DNA of 64,000 bases from Ideonella_A sakaiensis_A (GCF_048320135.1 NZ_CP182947.1:868001-932000); one strand, 5' to 3'; shown: positions 9,584 through 18,721, counted from the stretch's first letter. Made by a program: numbers and translations. The notes: generated by a model not told the origin, from the sequence alone.

Positions 9584-10279
9584 ATGGCACGCATCCATCT
9601 GATCGGCGGAGAAAAAGGCGGCGTCGGCAAATCGCTGGTCGCGCGGCTGCTCGCGCAGTACATGATCGACCGCCAGATCCCGTTCCTCGGCTTCGACACC
9701 GACCGCTCGCACGGCGCGCTGATGCGTTTTTATGCCGGTTTTGCATCGCCGGTGCAGATCGACCGCTACGAGATGCTTGACCGCATCATCGAAGCCGCTG
9801 TCGAGCAGCCGGAGCGGCGCATCCTCGTCGATCTGGCCGCGCAGACCCACGAGCCGCTGCGCCGCTGGATCGACGAATCGGGCGTGCTCGACCTGGCCGC
9901 AGAACACGGCGTCGGGCTGAACTACTGGCATGTGATGGACAGCGGCCGCGATTCGGTCGACCTGCTCGGCAACCTGGTCGAAGCCTTTGGCGACCGCGTC
10001 TCGCATGTGCTGGTACGCAACCAGCTGCGCGGCGACGATTTCCGCCTGCTCGACGGCTCGCCGGAACTCGACAAGGCGCTGGCGCTCGGCGCCCGCACGG
10101 TGACGATCAAGCACCTGAACGATGCGGTGATGCAGAAGATCGACGCAACCAGCAGCAGCTTCTGGGCGGCCAGCCAGGCGGCGGACAAACCGGTCACCGG
10201 CCTGGGCATGATGGACCGCCAGCGGGTCAAGGTTTGGCTGCGCGACGTCTACGCGGGTTTCGACGCGATCGGCGTCTGA
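9584..10279 (+). CDS. ParA/MinD-like P-loop ATPase
   Basis: This 231-residue protein begins MARIHLIGGEKGGVGKS, a deviant Walker A motif with the signature lysine (residues 8-16). A switch-like GFDTDRSHG follows, then a Walker B-like RRILVDLAAQT. A good ribosome-binding site (AGGAGCC) precedes the ATG. Such proteins are often labelled mobilisation or partition proteins, but no ParB-like partner or mobile element is adjacent. A chromosomal ATPase of unknown cargo is the safest description. It follows the membrane protein gene on the same strand after 31 bases. Confidence 0.8.
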   Translation: MARIHLIGGEKGGVGKSLVARLLAQYMIDRQIPFLGFDTDRSHGALMRFYAGFASPVQIDRYEMLDRIIEAAVEQPERRILVDLAAQTHEPLRRWIDESGVLDLAAEHGVGLNYWHVMDSGRDSVDLLGNLVEAFGDRVSHVLVRNQLRGDDFRLLDGSPELDKALALGARTVTIKHLNDAVMQKIDATSSSFWAASQAADKPVTGLGMMDRQRVKVWLRDVYAGFDAIGV

Positions 10280-10331
10280 AGAACCTGCCCGCGGCCAGCG
10301 GTTCGCGCCGCGCTGCGGCCTGGTGGCTGCA

Positions 10332-10895
10332 ATGACCGACCTGAATGCCTTTCCGCAACTCGCGACGCAGCGGCTGTGGCTGCGCGAGATTGTCGATGCC
10401 GACAGCGCGGCGCTGTATGCGATCCACGGCAATCCGGAAGTCAGGCGCTGGTTCGGCAGCGATCCGCTGGCCAGCGAAGACGAAGCGCGTGCGCTGGTGC
10501 GCAGCTTTGCCGGTTGGCGCGAGCTGGTCAACCCGGGTACCCGCTGGGGTCTCGAGCGCAAGGACCAGCCGGGGCTGATCGGTTCGTGCGGCCTGTTCAG
10601 CTGGAACCGGCAATGGCGCAAATGCACGATCGGCTACGAAATCGCACCCGAAGCCGGCGGCCAGGGCCTGATGACCGAGGCACTGGTCGCGATCATCGGC
10701 TGGGGTTTTGCGCAAATGCAGTTGAACCGCATCGATGCGCAGATCCACCCTGACAACACGCGGTCGATCACACTCGTCAGAAAGCTCGGCTTCGTCGAGG
10801 AGGGACGGCTGCGCGAGATCGCCTACTGGGGCGGCCGGCACCACGACATGCTGCAGTTTTCGCTGCTGCGGCGCGAATGGCAGCGGGCCCCCTGA
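10332..10895 (+). CDS. GNAT family N-acetyltransferase (RimJ/RimL type)
   Basis: The protein of about 187 residues has the RimJ/RimL architecture. It opens with TQRLWLREIVDADSAALYAIHGNPEV, then IGYEIAPEAGGQGLMTEALVAII, which holds the acetyl-CoA loop. The closing part reads RKLGFVEEGRLREIAYWGGRHHDMLQFSLL. These enzymes acetylate N-termini of ribosomal or other proteins, or small molecules. The target here is unknown. The ATG at 10323 would add three residues. Confidence 0.88.
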   Translation: MTDLNAFPQLATQRLWLREIVDADSAALYAIHGNPEVRRWFGSDPLASEDEARALVRSFAGWRELVNPGTRWGLERKDQPGLIGSCGLFSWNRQWRKCTIGYEIAPEAGGQGLMTEALVAIIGWGFAQMQLNRIDAQIHPDNTRSITLVRKLGFVEEGRLREIAYWGGRHHDMLQFSLLRREWQRAP

Positions 10896-10925
10896 CCGGC
10901 TCTGCCCGGGCCCGATCGTCTGCTT

Positions 10926-13160
10926 TCAGCTGCCGACGCGCCCGCCGTCGTCCTTCGTGATGACGATCGTCGCAGAGCGCGGTCGGGCTGTCGCTCCACC
11001 TGCACCGTAGCCGGCGTTGCCCGGCCAATGGCTGAGGTATTTCGAAGGATCGGCAATATCGGCCCTGCTGATCGACTCACCCGGATGCTGGATGTTGACG
11101 AACAGCGTCCTGCCGTCCGGCGTCTCGGCGGTGCCGGTGATCTCGCAATCGACGGGCCCGACGAGAAAGCGCTTCAGTGCATTGGCCGCCGGCTGCCGGC
11201 CGACCCAGGTATCGACCGACACCAGCGAGCCGTCGGTTTTTGTATAGCTCAGTGTCGTCCTGACGCCGTCGCCGACCTTGCCCGGCACGCCGGCCAGCAT
11301 CATGCAGTTGCTGACATCGGTATACGCGCCGTCGTCGGTTTGCAGCCAGCAGATGCCGGTGTTCGCGCTGAACCAGAGACCGTCCGGGCTCGAGAAGTCC
11401 TGATCGGCGGTCAGCGCAGACAGGTTGATGCTGCTGGCGTCGGCATCGGCCTGCGCGCCGAACAGGTAGACGTCCCAGGCGAAGCTCGTCGCGGCGGCAG
11501 TGCCGCCACTTTCCGCGATGCGGATGACATGGCCGTTGACGTTGCCCGGCGCGCCGGGGGCGCCGCCATTGAAGCTGTCGCTGTATGCGCGCGGGTTCGC
11601 GGCGTCGAGACCTTGCTGGCTCGCCACAGGCTCCAGCTTGCGGTTGCTGTTGTTGGTCAACGTGAAATAGACCTCGCCGGTGCTCGGGTGCACTGCGCAC
11701 CACTCCGGGCGGTCCATCTTCGTCGCGCCGACGGCATCGGCGGCCAGCCGCGCGTTGACCAGCACATCCGCCTGATCGGTGAAGCGGTAGCTCGCGTAGG
11801 CGGCGATCGTCGGGTTGGTGATCGTCAGTTCGATCCAGCTGCCGCTGCCGTCAGCGTTGAATTTCGCGACGTACAGCTTGCCACTGTCGAGGTATTTGCT
11901 GCCGGTGGCGATGCGCGCGGCCGGATTTGCATCCGCGGCATCCCAGTTCGCGGTCGAGACGAATTTGTAGATGTATTCGCCGCGCGAATCGTCCCCCATG
12001 TAGACGGCCAGCGGCCTGCCGACAGCGGGAATGCCGAAGGCCGCGCTTTCATGCGCGAAGCGGCCGAGTGCGCTGCGCTTGAAGATCGGCGCGGTCGGAT
12101 CGTAGGGATCGATCTCGACGATGTAGCCCATGCCGTTCAGCTCGTTGCGGTAGTCGTCGCTGCCGTCGGTGGACGGGCCGGTTTTCGAGATGTTCCAGCG
12201 CGCAAAACGGTCGGCCGTGCCCGATGTTTCCCAGCCATGGCGGCTTGCCGCGCCCTGCGGTCGGCCATAGCGGTTCAGCGCGGTGACGCTACTGTCATTG
12301 CCGCGCGCCGCATTGTCGGCCGCGCTGCGGGTGAAATAGCCGGCCCAGTTTTCCTCGCCGGTCAGGAACGTGCCCCACGGCGTGCTGCCGGTGCCGCAGT
12401 TGTTGATCGTGCCGCGGGTCGACGTGCCGGCAGGGGAATATGCCGTCTTCAGCAAGAGATGGCCGCGGACCGGGCCGCCGATCTCGATCGGTGTCAACGG
12501 CGTGATTCGACGGTTGAAGGTCGACGACTGCACGTAGCCGAACTTGCCGCCGGTCTTGCGAACTTCGACGATCGACACGCCGTGTGCCGGGACTTCCTTG
12601 TCGGACTCGGCAGCCGGACGCGGCCGCGCGGTCGCGCCGGCGACGTGGAGAAATTGGTCGGTCAGCGCTTCGTGATTCGTTACCAACAGGCCGCGGTCGC
12701 TGCTCGAGCGATCGCGTTTGCCGTCGGCGCCGAGCCCGAAATACTCGATGCCGTCGTGGTGGTCGCCACTGCGGTTCGCAAAATCGGTGTCGCTGCCATC
12801 GTTCCTGTAGGCGGGGGTTGCAGCGGTCAGCGGGTCGCCGAGCGCGATCAGCACGCTGGTCGTATAGCCGGTTGCGACACTGACCTTGTCAAGCCTGTTC
12901 TTTGCGACGGCGGCAAAGCCGAGGCTGGTGATCGGGCTGGCTGCTGCCGTGGCCGGCAGATCACCATCGCCGTCACCGCCGCCGCCGCAGGCGGCAAGTC
13001 CCCAGCTGCCGAGCACCGCCGCGGCAGCGCCACCGATGCCGCCCCGCAGCATCGAGCGCCGGGACAGGCGCGCATCGAGCACCTGGTTGAAGCTGACATT
13101 GCTCGACGTGTTCAGGTCTTCGTCGTCGGCGAGGCGGGCGTCATTCTTTTGCTTGGTCAT
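10926..13160 (-). CDS. PhoX-family alkaline phosphatase (DUF839), Tat-exported
   Basis: This 744-residue protein carries a twin-arginine signal (LSRRSMLRGGIGGAAAA) at about residue 35, followed by GLAACGGGG, which could also be a lipobox. The mature part shows PhoX/DUF839 landmarks: FLTGEENWAGYFTRS, YIVEIDPYDPTAPIFKRSALGR, AHESAAF and FSSPDGLWFSANTGICWL. PhoX enzymes are Ca/Fe-dependent phosphatases acting in the periplasm or outside the cell. An array of Pho-box-like repeats lies 60-98 bases upstream, consistent with phosphate-starvation control. The N-terminal 34 residues ahead of the twin arginines are common in this family. Confidence 0.9.
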   Translation of the reverse strand: MTKQKNDARLADDEDLNTSSNVSFNQVLDARLSRRSMLRGGIGGAAAAVLGSWGLAACGGGGDGDGDLPATAAASPITSLGFAAVAKNRLDKVSVATGYTTSVLIALGDPLTAATPAYRNDGSDTDFANRSGDHHDGIEYFGLGADGKRDRSSSDRGLLVTNHEALTDQFLHVAGATARPRPAAESDKEVPAHGVSIVEVRKTGGKFGYVQSSTFNRRITPLTPIEIGGPVRGHLLLKTAYSPAGTSTRGTINNCGTGSTPWGTFLTGEENWAGYFTRSAADNAARGNDSSVTALNRYGRPQGAASRHGWETSGTADRFARWNISKTGPSTDGSDDYRNELNGMGYIVEIDPYDPTAPIFKRSALGRFAHESAAFGIPAVGRPLAVYMGDDSRGEYIYKFVSTANWDAADANPAARIATGSKYLDSGKLYVAKFNADGSGSWIELTITNPTIAAYASYRFTDQADVLVNARLAADAVGATKMDRPEWCAVHPSTGEVYFTLTNNSNRKLEPVASQQGLDAANPRAYSDSFNGGAPGAPGNVNGHVIRIAESGGTAAATSFAWDVYLFGAQADADASSINLSALTADQDFSSPDGLWFSANTGICWLQTDDGAYTDVSNCMMLAGVPGKVGDGVRTTLSYTKTDGSLVSVDTWVGRQPAANALKRFLVGPVDCEITGTAETPDGRTLFVNIQHPGESISRADIADPSKYLSHWPGNAGYGAGGATARPRSATIVITKDDGGRVGS

Positions 13161-13219
13161 CGTGCAGGGTCCTTGTGATTGATCGGAAATCCGTCAACCG
13201 CAAATCCTCGCGGGCCAAT

Positions 13220-13258
13220 GTGAAATGGCCGTGACCATTCGATGACCGTGCTGTCACA
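13220..13258 (-). promoter_or_regulatory. candidate Pho box (four repeats, 11-bp period)
   Basis: On the strand of the PhoX gene, the hexamers TGTGAC, GGTCAT, GGTCAC and TTTCAC recur at exact 11-bp intervals. The top-strand starts are 13253, 13242, 13231 and 13220. The central pair reads CGGTCATCGAATGGTCAC and resembles the PhoB consensus of two CTGTCAT-like repeats separated by 4 bases. The outer copies are weaker. The position upstream of a PhoX gene supports the call. PhoB binding is inferred. Confidence 0.55.
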
Positions 13259-13363
13259 AATCAGCGCCGAGTGGCGCCGCCCGCAGTCGGCACGGCGGCG
13301 CGTTTTGTCGCCGCGCTGCTACCATCCTCCGCCTCGACCAACCGATACCAGAGCAACCATCCG

Positions 13364-13786
13364 ATGAGCAGCCTGCGCCCCTTCCACCTGGCCTTTCCCG
13401 TCACCGATCTCGCCGCCGCGCGGCGCTTCTACGGCGGCCTGCTCGGCTGCCCGGAAGGCCGCAGCTCGGCCGAATGGGTCGACTTCAACCTGTATGGCCA
13501 TCAGATCGTCGCCCACCTGTCGCCGGCCGAAGCCGGCCACCGCAGCACCAGCGAAGTCGACGGCGACAACGTCCCGGTACGCCATTTCGGCGTCATCCTC
13601 GAGATGGACGACTGGCAGCAGCTGGCCGATCGGCTGCAGGCCGCAGGCATCAAGTTCATCATCGAACCGCACATCCGCTTCAAGGGCGAGGTCGGCGAGC
13701 AGGCGACGATGTTTTTCCTCGACCCCTGCGGCAACGCGCTCGAATTCAAGGCCTTTGCCAGCCTCGAATCGCTGTTCGCGAAATAG
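13364..13786 (+). CDS. VOC (glyoxalase/dioxygenase-fold) family protein
   Basis: This 140-residue single-domain VOC protein begins FHLAFPVTDLAAARRFYGGLLG and ends MFFLDPCGNALEFKAFASL, the standard beta-alpha-beta-beta-beta pattern with candidate metal ligands His and Glu. The substrate cannot be told. I start at the ATG giving MSSLRPFHLAF. The upstream in-frame ATG would add a 31-residue, low-complexity extension. It is convergent with uvrD, with a REP-like inverted repeat between them. Confidence 0.87.
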   Translation: MSSLRPFHLAFPVTDLAAARRFYGGLLGCPEGRSSAEWVDFNLYGHQIVAHLSPAEAGHRSTSEVDGDNVPVRHFGVILEMDDWQQLADRLQAAGIKFIIEPHIRFKGEVGEQATMFFLDPCGNALEFKAFASLESLFAK

Positions 13787-13795
13787 CTTTCCGCC

Positions 13796-13863
13796 GTGGG
13801 AGGGGCTTTAGCCCCGATTCTGGAGGTGGCAAGGCCGACAATCGGGGCTGAAGCCCCTCCTAC
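13796..13863. repeat. REP-like inverted repeat pair between convergent genes
   Basis: Two 24-base arms (13796-13819 and 13840-13863) are reverse complements with two mismatches. Each arm contains the palindromic core GGGGCT-TT/TC-AGCCCC. The same core recurs at 20361-20392 and 20996-21027. The element lies between the ends of the VOC gene and uvrD and could act as a bidirectional terminator or a REPIN-like unit. Confidence 0.75.
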
Positions 13864-13872
13864 ATCCTCGAG

Positions 13873-16332
13873 CTACTCGATCGGCGTCAGCTTCGCCACC
13901 GACAGCGCCAGCCACTTCATCCCGTGTCGGCCGAAATTGACCTGGGCGCGGGCATCCTGGCCCTGCCCTTCGAGCGTGACGACGACGCCCTCGCCGAACT
14001 TGTTGTGGAAGACGCTCTGCCCGGAACGCAGGCCGTGTGACGGTGCCTTCGGCACCAGCGGCGGCGGTGCCGGCTCGACGCGACCGGCGCCCACCATCGA
14101 TCCAGGCCCGCTGCCACGCGCCCAGGCGGCGCGGTAGTCACGCTGGAAGCCGGAGCCGAAACCCTGGTTGCGCGGCGTGATCCACTTCAGCGACTCCTCG
14201 GGCAATTCGTCGATGAAGCGGCTCTTCATGTTGTAGCGGGTCTGGCCGTGCAGCATCCGCGTCTGGCTGTGGCTGATGTAGAGCCGCTTGCGCGCGCGCG
14301 TGATCGCGACATACATCAGCCGCCGCTCCTCCTCGAGGCCATCGAGGTCGGACTGGCTGTTCTCGTGCGGAAACAAGCCTTCCTCGAGCCCGGTGATGAA
14401 GACCGCGTCGAACTCAAGCCCCTTTGCCGAATGCACCGACATCAGTTGCAGCGCATCCTGGCCGGCCTGCGCCTGGTTGTCGCCGGCCTCGAGCGAGGCA
14501 TGGGTCAGGAAGGCCGCCAGCGGCGACATGATCTCGCCGGTTTCCGCATCGGGCGTCAGGTCGACTTTCGCAATCGCCGGTGGATCGCCGTCGGCGATGC
14601 GGCCGGGCGACGATGGCACGGTCGAAACCTCGGCGCCGATGCCGCCGACCACCTTCGCCAGTTCGGCATCCGACGCCGCTGAAAACTCGTCGACCGGCAG
14701 CGCGACCGCATCCTTGCCGAAACCCTCCTGCGTCACGAAGGCCTCGGCGGCATTAACCAGTTCGTCGAGGTTTTCGAGCCGATCCCGGCCTTCCTTGTCG
14801 CTGCGGTAGAAGTCGATCAACCCGGAGGCCTGCAGCATCTGCTCGATGATCTCGCGCAGCGTCATGCCGCGGGTCGCGTCGCGGATCGAATCGATCATCG
14901 CGACGAAGGCCTGCAGATTGGCGCCGCCCTTGCCGCCGAGCGCGCCGACACTTTGCGCGAGGCTCCGGCCGCTGGCCCGCGCGGCGTCCTGCAATTGCTC
15001 GAGCGTGCGTGCGCCGATGCCGCGCGCCGGAAAATTGACGACGCGCAGAAAGCTGGTGTCGTCGTTCGGATTCTCGATCAGCCGCAGGTACGACAGCGCA
15101 TGCTTGACCTCGGCGCGCTCGAAGAAGCGCAGCCCGCCATAAACCTTGTACGGAATGCCGGCATTGAACAGGCCGCTCTCGATGACCCGGCTCTGCGCAT
15201 TGCTGCGGTACAGCACCGCGATGTCGCGGCGTGCGATGCCGTCGCGGTGCAGTTGCTGGGCCTCCTCGATCAGCCACTGCGTCTCGGCATAGTCGCTGGT
15301 CGCCTCGAAGATGCGCACCGGCTCGCCGAGGCCGGCCTCGGTGCGCAGGTTCTTGCCCAGCCGCTTCGAATTGCGCGAGATCAGCGCATTCGCCGCATCG
15401 AGGATGTGGCCGTAGGAGCGGTAGTTGCGCTCGAGCTTGATCACCTGGTCGACGCCGAACTCGCGCTCGAACGACGCCATGTTGCCGACCTGCGCGCCGC
15501 GGAAGGCATAGATGCTCTGGTCGTCGTCGCCGACCGCCATCACGGCCGCACCGTCGGGGGAATTCGGGCCGCCGAACATCTTCAGCCAGGCGTATTGCAG
15601 CTTGTTCGTATCCTGGAACTCATCGACAAGGATGTGCCGGAAGCGGCGCTGGTAGTGCTCGCGCAGCGCCTGGTTGTCGCGCATCAGTTCATAGGTGCGC
15701 AGCAGCAGTTCGGCAAAATCGACGACACCTTCGCGCTGGCACTGGTCTTCGTAGGCCTGGTACACCTCGACCAGCGTGCGACTCTGCGCATCGCGGATCT
15801 CGATGTCGCCCGGCCGCAGCCCGTCTTCCTTCGAACCGGAGATGAACCAGCTGACCTGCTTCGGCACGAACCGCGCCTCGTCGAGGTTTTTCGCCTTGAT
15901 GATGCGTTTGACCGCCGACAGCTGATCGGCGGTATCGAGGATCTGGAAACCCTGCGGCAGCCCGGCAAGTTTCCAGTGCGCGCGCAGAAAGCGGTTGCAC
16001 AGGCCGTGGAAGGTGCCGATCCACATGCCGCGCACCGGCAGCGGCAGCATCGCGCCGAGCCGGGTCAGCATTTCCTTCGCGGCCTTGTTCGTGAAGGTCA
16101 CCGCCAGCACGCCGCCGGGAGTCAGCTGGCCGGTCTGGATCAGCCACGCGATGCGCGTCGTCAATACGCGGGTCTTGCCCGAGCCGGCGCCGGCCAGGAT
16201 CAGCGCTGAACGCGCCGGCAACGTGACGGCGGCAAATTGTTCGGGGTTCAGTCCCCGCAGCAGGGCATCATCGGCCGGCGCAGCGGGGTCGGCGGCGATT
16301 TCGCCAAAGGAGTCGGTCGGAGCGCTGTGCAT
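13873..16332 (-). CDS. uvrD: ATP-dependent DNA helicase II (UvrD/PcrA, SF1A)
   Basis: This 819-residue 3'-5' helicase acts in nucleotide excision and mismatch repair. Walker A is AGAGSGKTRVL (about residues 47-57), Walker B HILVDEFQDTN, motif III AVGDDDQSIYAFRGA, motif IV KLERNYRS, and motif V/VI SVHSAKGLEFDAVF with YVAITRARKRLYIS. The C-terminus (VVTLEGQGQDARAQVNFGRHGMKWL split across the end) resembles the UvrD tudor-like domain, arguing for UvrD over Rep. It is somewhat longer than the E. coli enzyme (720 residues). The chosen ATG gives MHSAPTDSF. Longer frames run upstream without support. Confidence 0.95.
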   Translation of the reverse strand: MHSAPTDSFGEIAADPAAPADDALLRGLNPEQFAAVTLPARSALILAGAGSGKTRVLTTRIAWLIQTGQLTPGGVLAVTFTNKAAKEMLTRLGAMLPLPVRGMWIGTFHGLCNRFLRAHWKLAGLPQGFQILDTADQLSAVKRIIKAKNLDEARFVPKQVSWFISGSKEDGLRPGDIEIRDAQSRTLVEVYQAYEDQCQREGVVDFAELLLRTYELMRDNQALREHYQRRFRHILVDEFQDTNKLQYAWLKMFGGPNSPDGAAVMAVGDDDQSIYAFRGAQVGNMASFEREFGVDQVIKLERNYRSYGHILDAANALISRNSKRLGKNLRTEAGLGEPVRIFEATSDYAETQWLIEEAQQLHRDGIARRDIAVLYRSNAQSRVIESGLFNAGIPYKVYGGLRFFERAEVKHALSYLRLIENPNDDTSFLRVVNFPARGIGARTLEQLQDAARASGRSLAQSVGALGGKGGANLQAFVAMIDSIRDATRGMTLREIIEQMLQASGLIDFYRSDKEGRDRLENLDELVNAAEAFVTQEGFGKDAVALPVDEFSAASDAELAKVVGGIGAEVSTVPSSPGRIADGDPPAIAKVDLTPDAETGEIMSPLAAFLTHASLEAGDNQAQAGQDALQLMSVHSAKGLEFDAVFITGLEEGLFPHENSQSDLDGLEEERRLMYVAITRARKRLYISHSQTRMLHGQTRYNMKSRFIDELPEESLKWITPRNQGFGSGFQRDYRAAWARGSGPGSMVGAGRVEPAPPPLVPKAPSHGLRSGQSVFHNKFGEGVVVTLEGQGQDARAQVNFGRHGMKWLALSVAKLTPIE

Positions 16333-16462
16333 GCGCCATTGTCGGGCAAGGGCCGAGCGGCCGGCCCGAATCGGGCCTTCACGACCCGGTATACAGTTCC
16401 TGCCGCGGCACGATGGCGCGGCGCGTCTGGCGCCGCGAACCGGCCCGCGAGGAAGCAATCCG

Positions 16463-17440
16463 ATGGAAATATTCGACTACGACAACATCCTGCTGCTGCC
16501 GCGCAAATGCCGCGTCGAAAGCCGCAGCGAATGCGACGCCTCGACGATGTTCGGGCCGCGACGCTTCGAACTGCCGGTGGTGCCGGCCAACATGAAGACG
16601 GTGATCGACGAGCCGATCAGCGAATGGCTGGCGGCCAACGGCTATTTCTATGTGATGCACCGCTTCGACCTCGACAGCGTCGCCTACGCGAAGCGGATGC
16701 GCGACAAGAAGCTGTTCGTCTCGATCAGCGCCGGCGTCAAGCCCGACGACTACAAGCTGGTCGACCGCCTCGCCGCCGAAGGTGTCGGTGCCGACTACAT
16801 CACGATCGACATCGCGCACGGCCACGCCGATACCGTGCAGCGGATGATCGAGCACATCAAGAAGCGCCTGCCGGATACCTTCGTGATTGCCGGCAATGTC
16901 GCGACACCCGAAGCGGTCATCGATCTGGAAAACTGGGGCGCCGATGCAACCAAGGTCGGCGTCGGGCCGGGCAAGGTCTGCATCACGAAGCTGAAAACCG
17001 GCTTCGGCACCGGCGGCTGGCAGCTCAGCGCACTCAAGTGGTGCGCGCGGGTGGCGACCAAACCGATCATCGCCGACGGCGGCATCCGCGACCATGGCGA
17101 CATTGCCAAAAGCGTCCGTTTCGGCGCGGCAATGGTGATGATCGGCGCCTTGTTTGCCGGTCACGAGGAATCGCCGGGCCGCACGGTCGAGGTCGATGGC
17201 CGGCGCTACAAGGAATATTTTGGCAGCGCCAGCGATTTCAACAAGGGCGAATACAAACATGTCGAGGGCAAGCGCATCCTCGAGCCGATCAAGGGCAAGC
17301 TCGCCGACACCTTGCGCGAGATGCGCGAGGACGTGCAGAGCTCGATCAGCTATGCCGGCGGCACCACATTGGCCGACATCCGCAAGGTCAATTACGTGAT
17401 CCTTGGCGGCGACAATGCCGGCGAGCACCTGTTGATGTGA
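16463..17440 (+). CDS. guaC: GMP reductase (GuaC2 type)
   Basis: This 325-residue IMPDH/GMPR-family enzyme converts GMP to IMP with NADPH. The catalytic cysteine is Cys173 in GVGPGKVCITKLKTG. It is followed by GFGTGGWQLSALKWC and PIIADGGIRDHGDIAKS, the phosphate-binding region. The sequence is closer to the shorter type common in Firmicutes than to the 347-residue enteric enzyme. The ATG is preceded by GAGGAAG. It is divergent from uvrD, with 130 bases between the start codons. Confidence 0.94.
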   Translation: MEIFDYDNILLLPRKCRVESRSECDASTMFGPRRFELPVVPANMKTVIDEPISEWLAANGYFYVMHRFDLDSVAYAKRMRDKKLFVSISAGVKPDDYKLVDRLAAEGVGADYITIDIAHGHADTVQRMIEHIKKRLPDTFVIAGNVATPEAVIDLENWGADATKVGVGPGKVCITKLKTGFGTGGWQLSALKWCARVATKPIIADGGIRDHGDIAKSVRFGAAMVMIGALFAGHEESPGRTVEVDGRRYKEYFGSASDFNKGEYKHVEGKRILEPIKGKLADTLREMREDVQSSISYAGGTTLADIRKVNYVILGGDNAGEHLLM

Positions 17441-17570
17441 GGTCCGGCCGCACGCGATGTTGCGCAGCAACACCGTCTTGACGGCCCTGTGCCGAGCAAG
17501 CAACATCAAGCCGAGCCGGCAGCCAGGCGTCCGGCAGCACTTCGATATAACAACCAAGGGAGAAGAAAGC

Positions 17571-18629
17571 ATGCAATGCAGGATGCGCGGCCTGTCCGCC
17601 TGGATGCTGGCAGCAGGGCTGTTGACCGCCACCGCGGCCAGCCAGGCCCAGATGAACGGACTGAATACCTCGGCCTACCTGTTGCCGCAGGTGTCGGTCT
17701 TTGACGCCGACAACGATTTCGGCGTGGCCGGCAAGGGCCCGGCGATCGGGCTGCGTTATGGCGTGCCGATGTCCGAGGACTGGGACCTGCAACTGGCACT
17801 GAGCCACGCCCGCCGCTCGGCAAATGGCCAGAAGGTGCAACAGACGATGCTCGGCGCCGACGCCTTGTACATGTTCAGCCGCAGCGACATCCGGCCTTTC
17901 ATCTCGTTCGGCATCGGTGCCGAATACGACCAGCGCGACCTGCGCACCGGTTCGACCAAGGGCACCTCGCCTTATCTGAGCGCAGGCCTAGGCGTGCAGT
18001 GGATGTTCACGCCGTCGCTCGGCCTGCAGGCCGACTTCCGCCGCACCGAAGGCTACATGAAGCGCGAGACCTGGGGCTTCAAACGCGCCAGCAACAACTA
18101 TTTCAGCCTCGGTCTGATGTGGGCCTTCGACGCGCCGCCCGAGGCGCCGCGCGTCACGATGGCCCCGCCGCCACCGCCGATGCTGACCCCTCCGCCGCCG
18201 CCCCCGCCGCCGGCGCGCCCGGCTCCCCCGCCGCCGCCGCCGCCACCACCGCCGCCGCAGAAGATGACGCTGGAGGCCAGCAGCCTGTTTGCATTGAACA
18301 GCGCCACGGTGACCCCGCCGCAACCGGAACTCGACAACTTCGCTGCCGCGCTGCTGGCGAACCCGCAGATCAACGAAGTCGTCATCACCGGCCACACCGA
18401 CCAGCTCGGCACGCCGGCGATCAACGCCCGCCTGTCGCGTGAGCGCGCCGAAGCGGTCAAGGCCTACCTGGTGTCGAAGGGCGTCGCCGCAAACCGGCTG
18501 ACGACCCGCGGCCTCGGCTCCAGCCAGCTGGTCACCAACTGCCAGCTGCCGACCCGCGCCGAAATGATCCAGTGCGGCACGCAGAACCGCCGCGTCGACA
18601 TCGAGCCGATCACCGTCACAAAGCGCTGA
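17571..18629 (+). CDS. OmpA-family outer-membrane protein with proline-rich linker
   Basis: This 352-residue protein has a signal peptide (MLAAGLLTATAASQAQ). An N-terminal eight-strand beta-barrel covers about residues 30-185. A long polyproline linker (about residues 195-235) leads to a C-terminal OmpA/MotB peptidoglycan-binding domain (VVITGHTDQLGTPAINARLS, then RGLGSS and NRRVDIEP). The TD and R residues that contact diaminopimelate are present. It probably tethers the outer membrane to the cell wall. A strong ribosome-binding site (GGGAGAAG) precedes the ATG, and a hairpin follows the stop. Confidence 0.93.
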   Translation: MQCRMRGLSAWMLAAGLLTATAASQAQMNGLNTSAYLLPQVSVFDADNDFGVAGKGPAIGLRYGVPMSEDWDLQLALSHARRSANGQKVQQTMLGADALYMFSRSDIRPFISFGIGAEYDQRDLRTGSTKGTSPYLSAGLGVQWMFTPSLGLQADFRRTEGYMKRETWGFKRASNNYFSLGLMWAFDAPPEAPRVTMAPPPPPMLTPPPPPPPPARPAPPPPPPPPPPPQKMTLEASSLFALNSATVTPPQPELDNFAAALLANPQINEVVITGHTDQLGTPAINARLSRERAEAVKAYLVSKGVAANRLTTRGLGSSQLVTNCQLPTRAEMIQCGTQNRRVDIEPITVTKR

Positions 18630-18645
18630 TCGCCTGAACCCCCTG

Positions 18646-18674
18646 CCGGGCCGCTTTTGCGGCCCGGTTGCATT
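18646..18674 (+). terminator. hairpin terminator after the OmpA-family gene
   Basis: A perfect 9-bp stem (CCGGGCCGC / GCGGCCCGG) with a TTTT loop starts 17 bases after the stop codon. It is followed by the modest T-rich stretch TTGCATTT. The IS left end begins 25 bases further on. Confidence 0.6.
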
Positions 18675-18699
18675 TGGGCGACGGATGACGGCTGGTTTC

Positions 18700-18721
18700 G
18701 GCCGAGGCCGTGTGGAAACTC
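18700..18721 (+). repeat. left terminal inverted repeat of the IS
   Basis: It ends in GTGTGGAAACTC and pairs with 20302-20323 in inverted orientation with a single mismatch (C versus T at the tenth base). The true outer boundary may lie at about 18706. Confidence 0.75.

Noticed and set aside
11028..13178. 716-residue open frame opposite the PhoX gene
   Set aside because: It is the antisense shadow of a well-supported gene. Its composition is Arg/Ala/Gly-rich without motifs, as expected from GC-rich third positions.
18160..18270. Possible frameshift or assembly artefact in the polyproline run of the OmpA-family gene
   Set aside because: The frame continues cleanly into the OmpA C-terminal domain, and proline-rich linkers are normal there.
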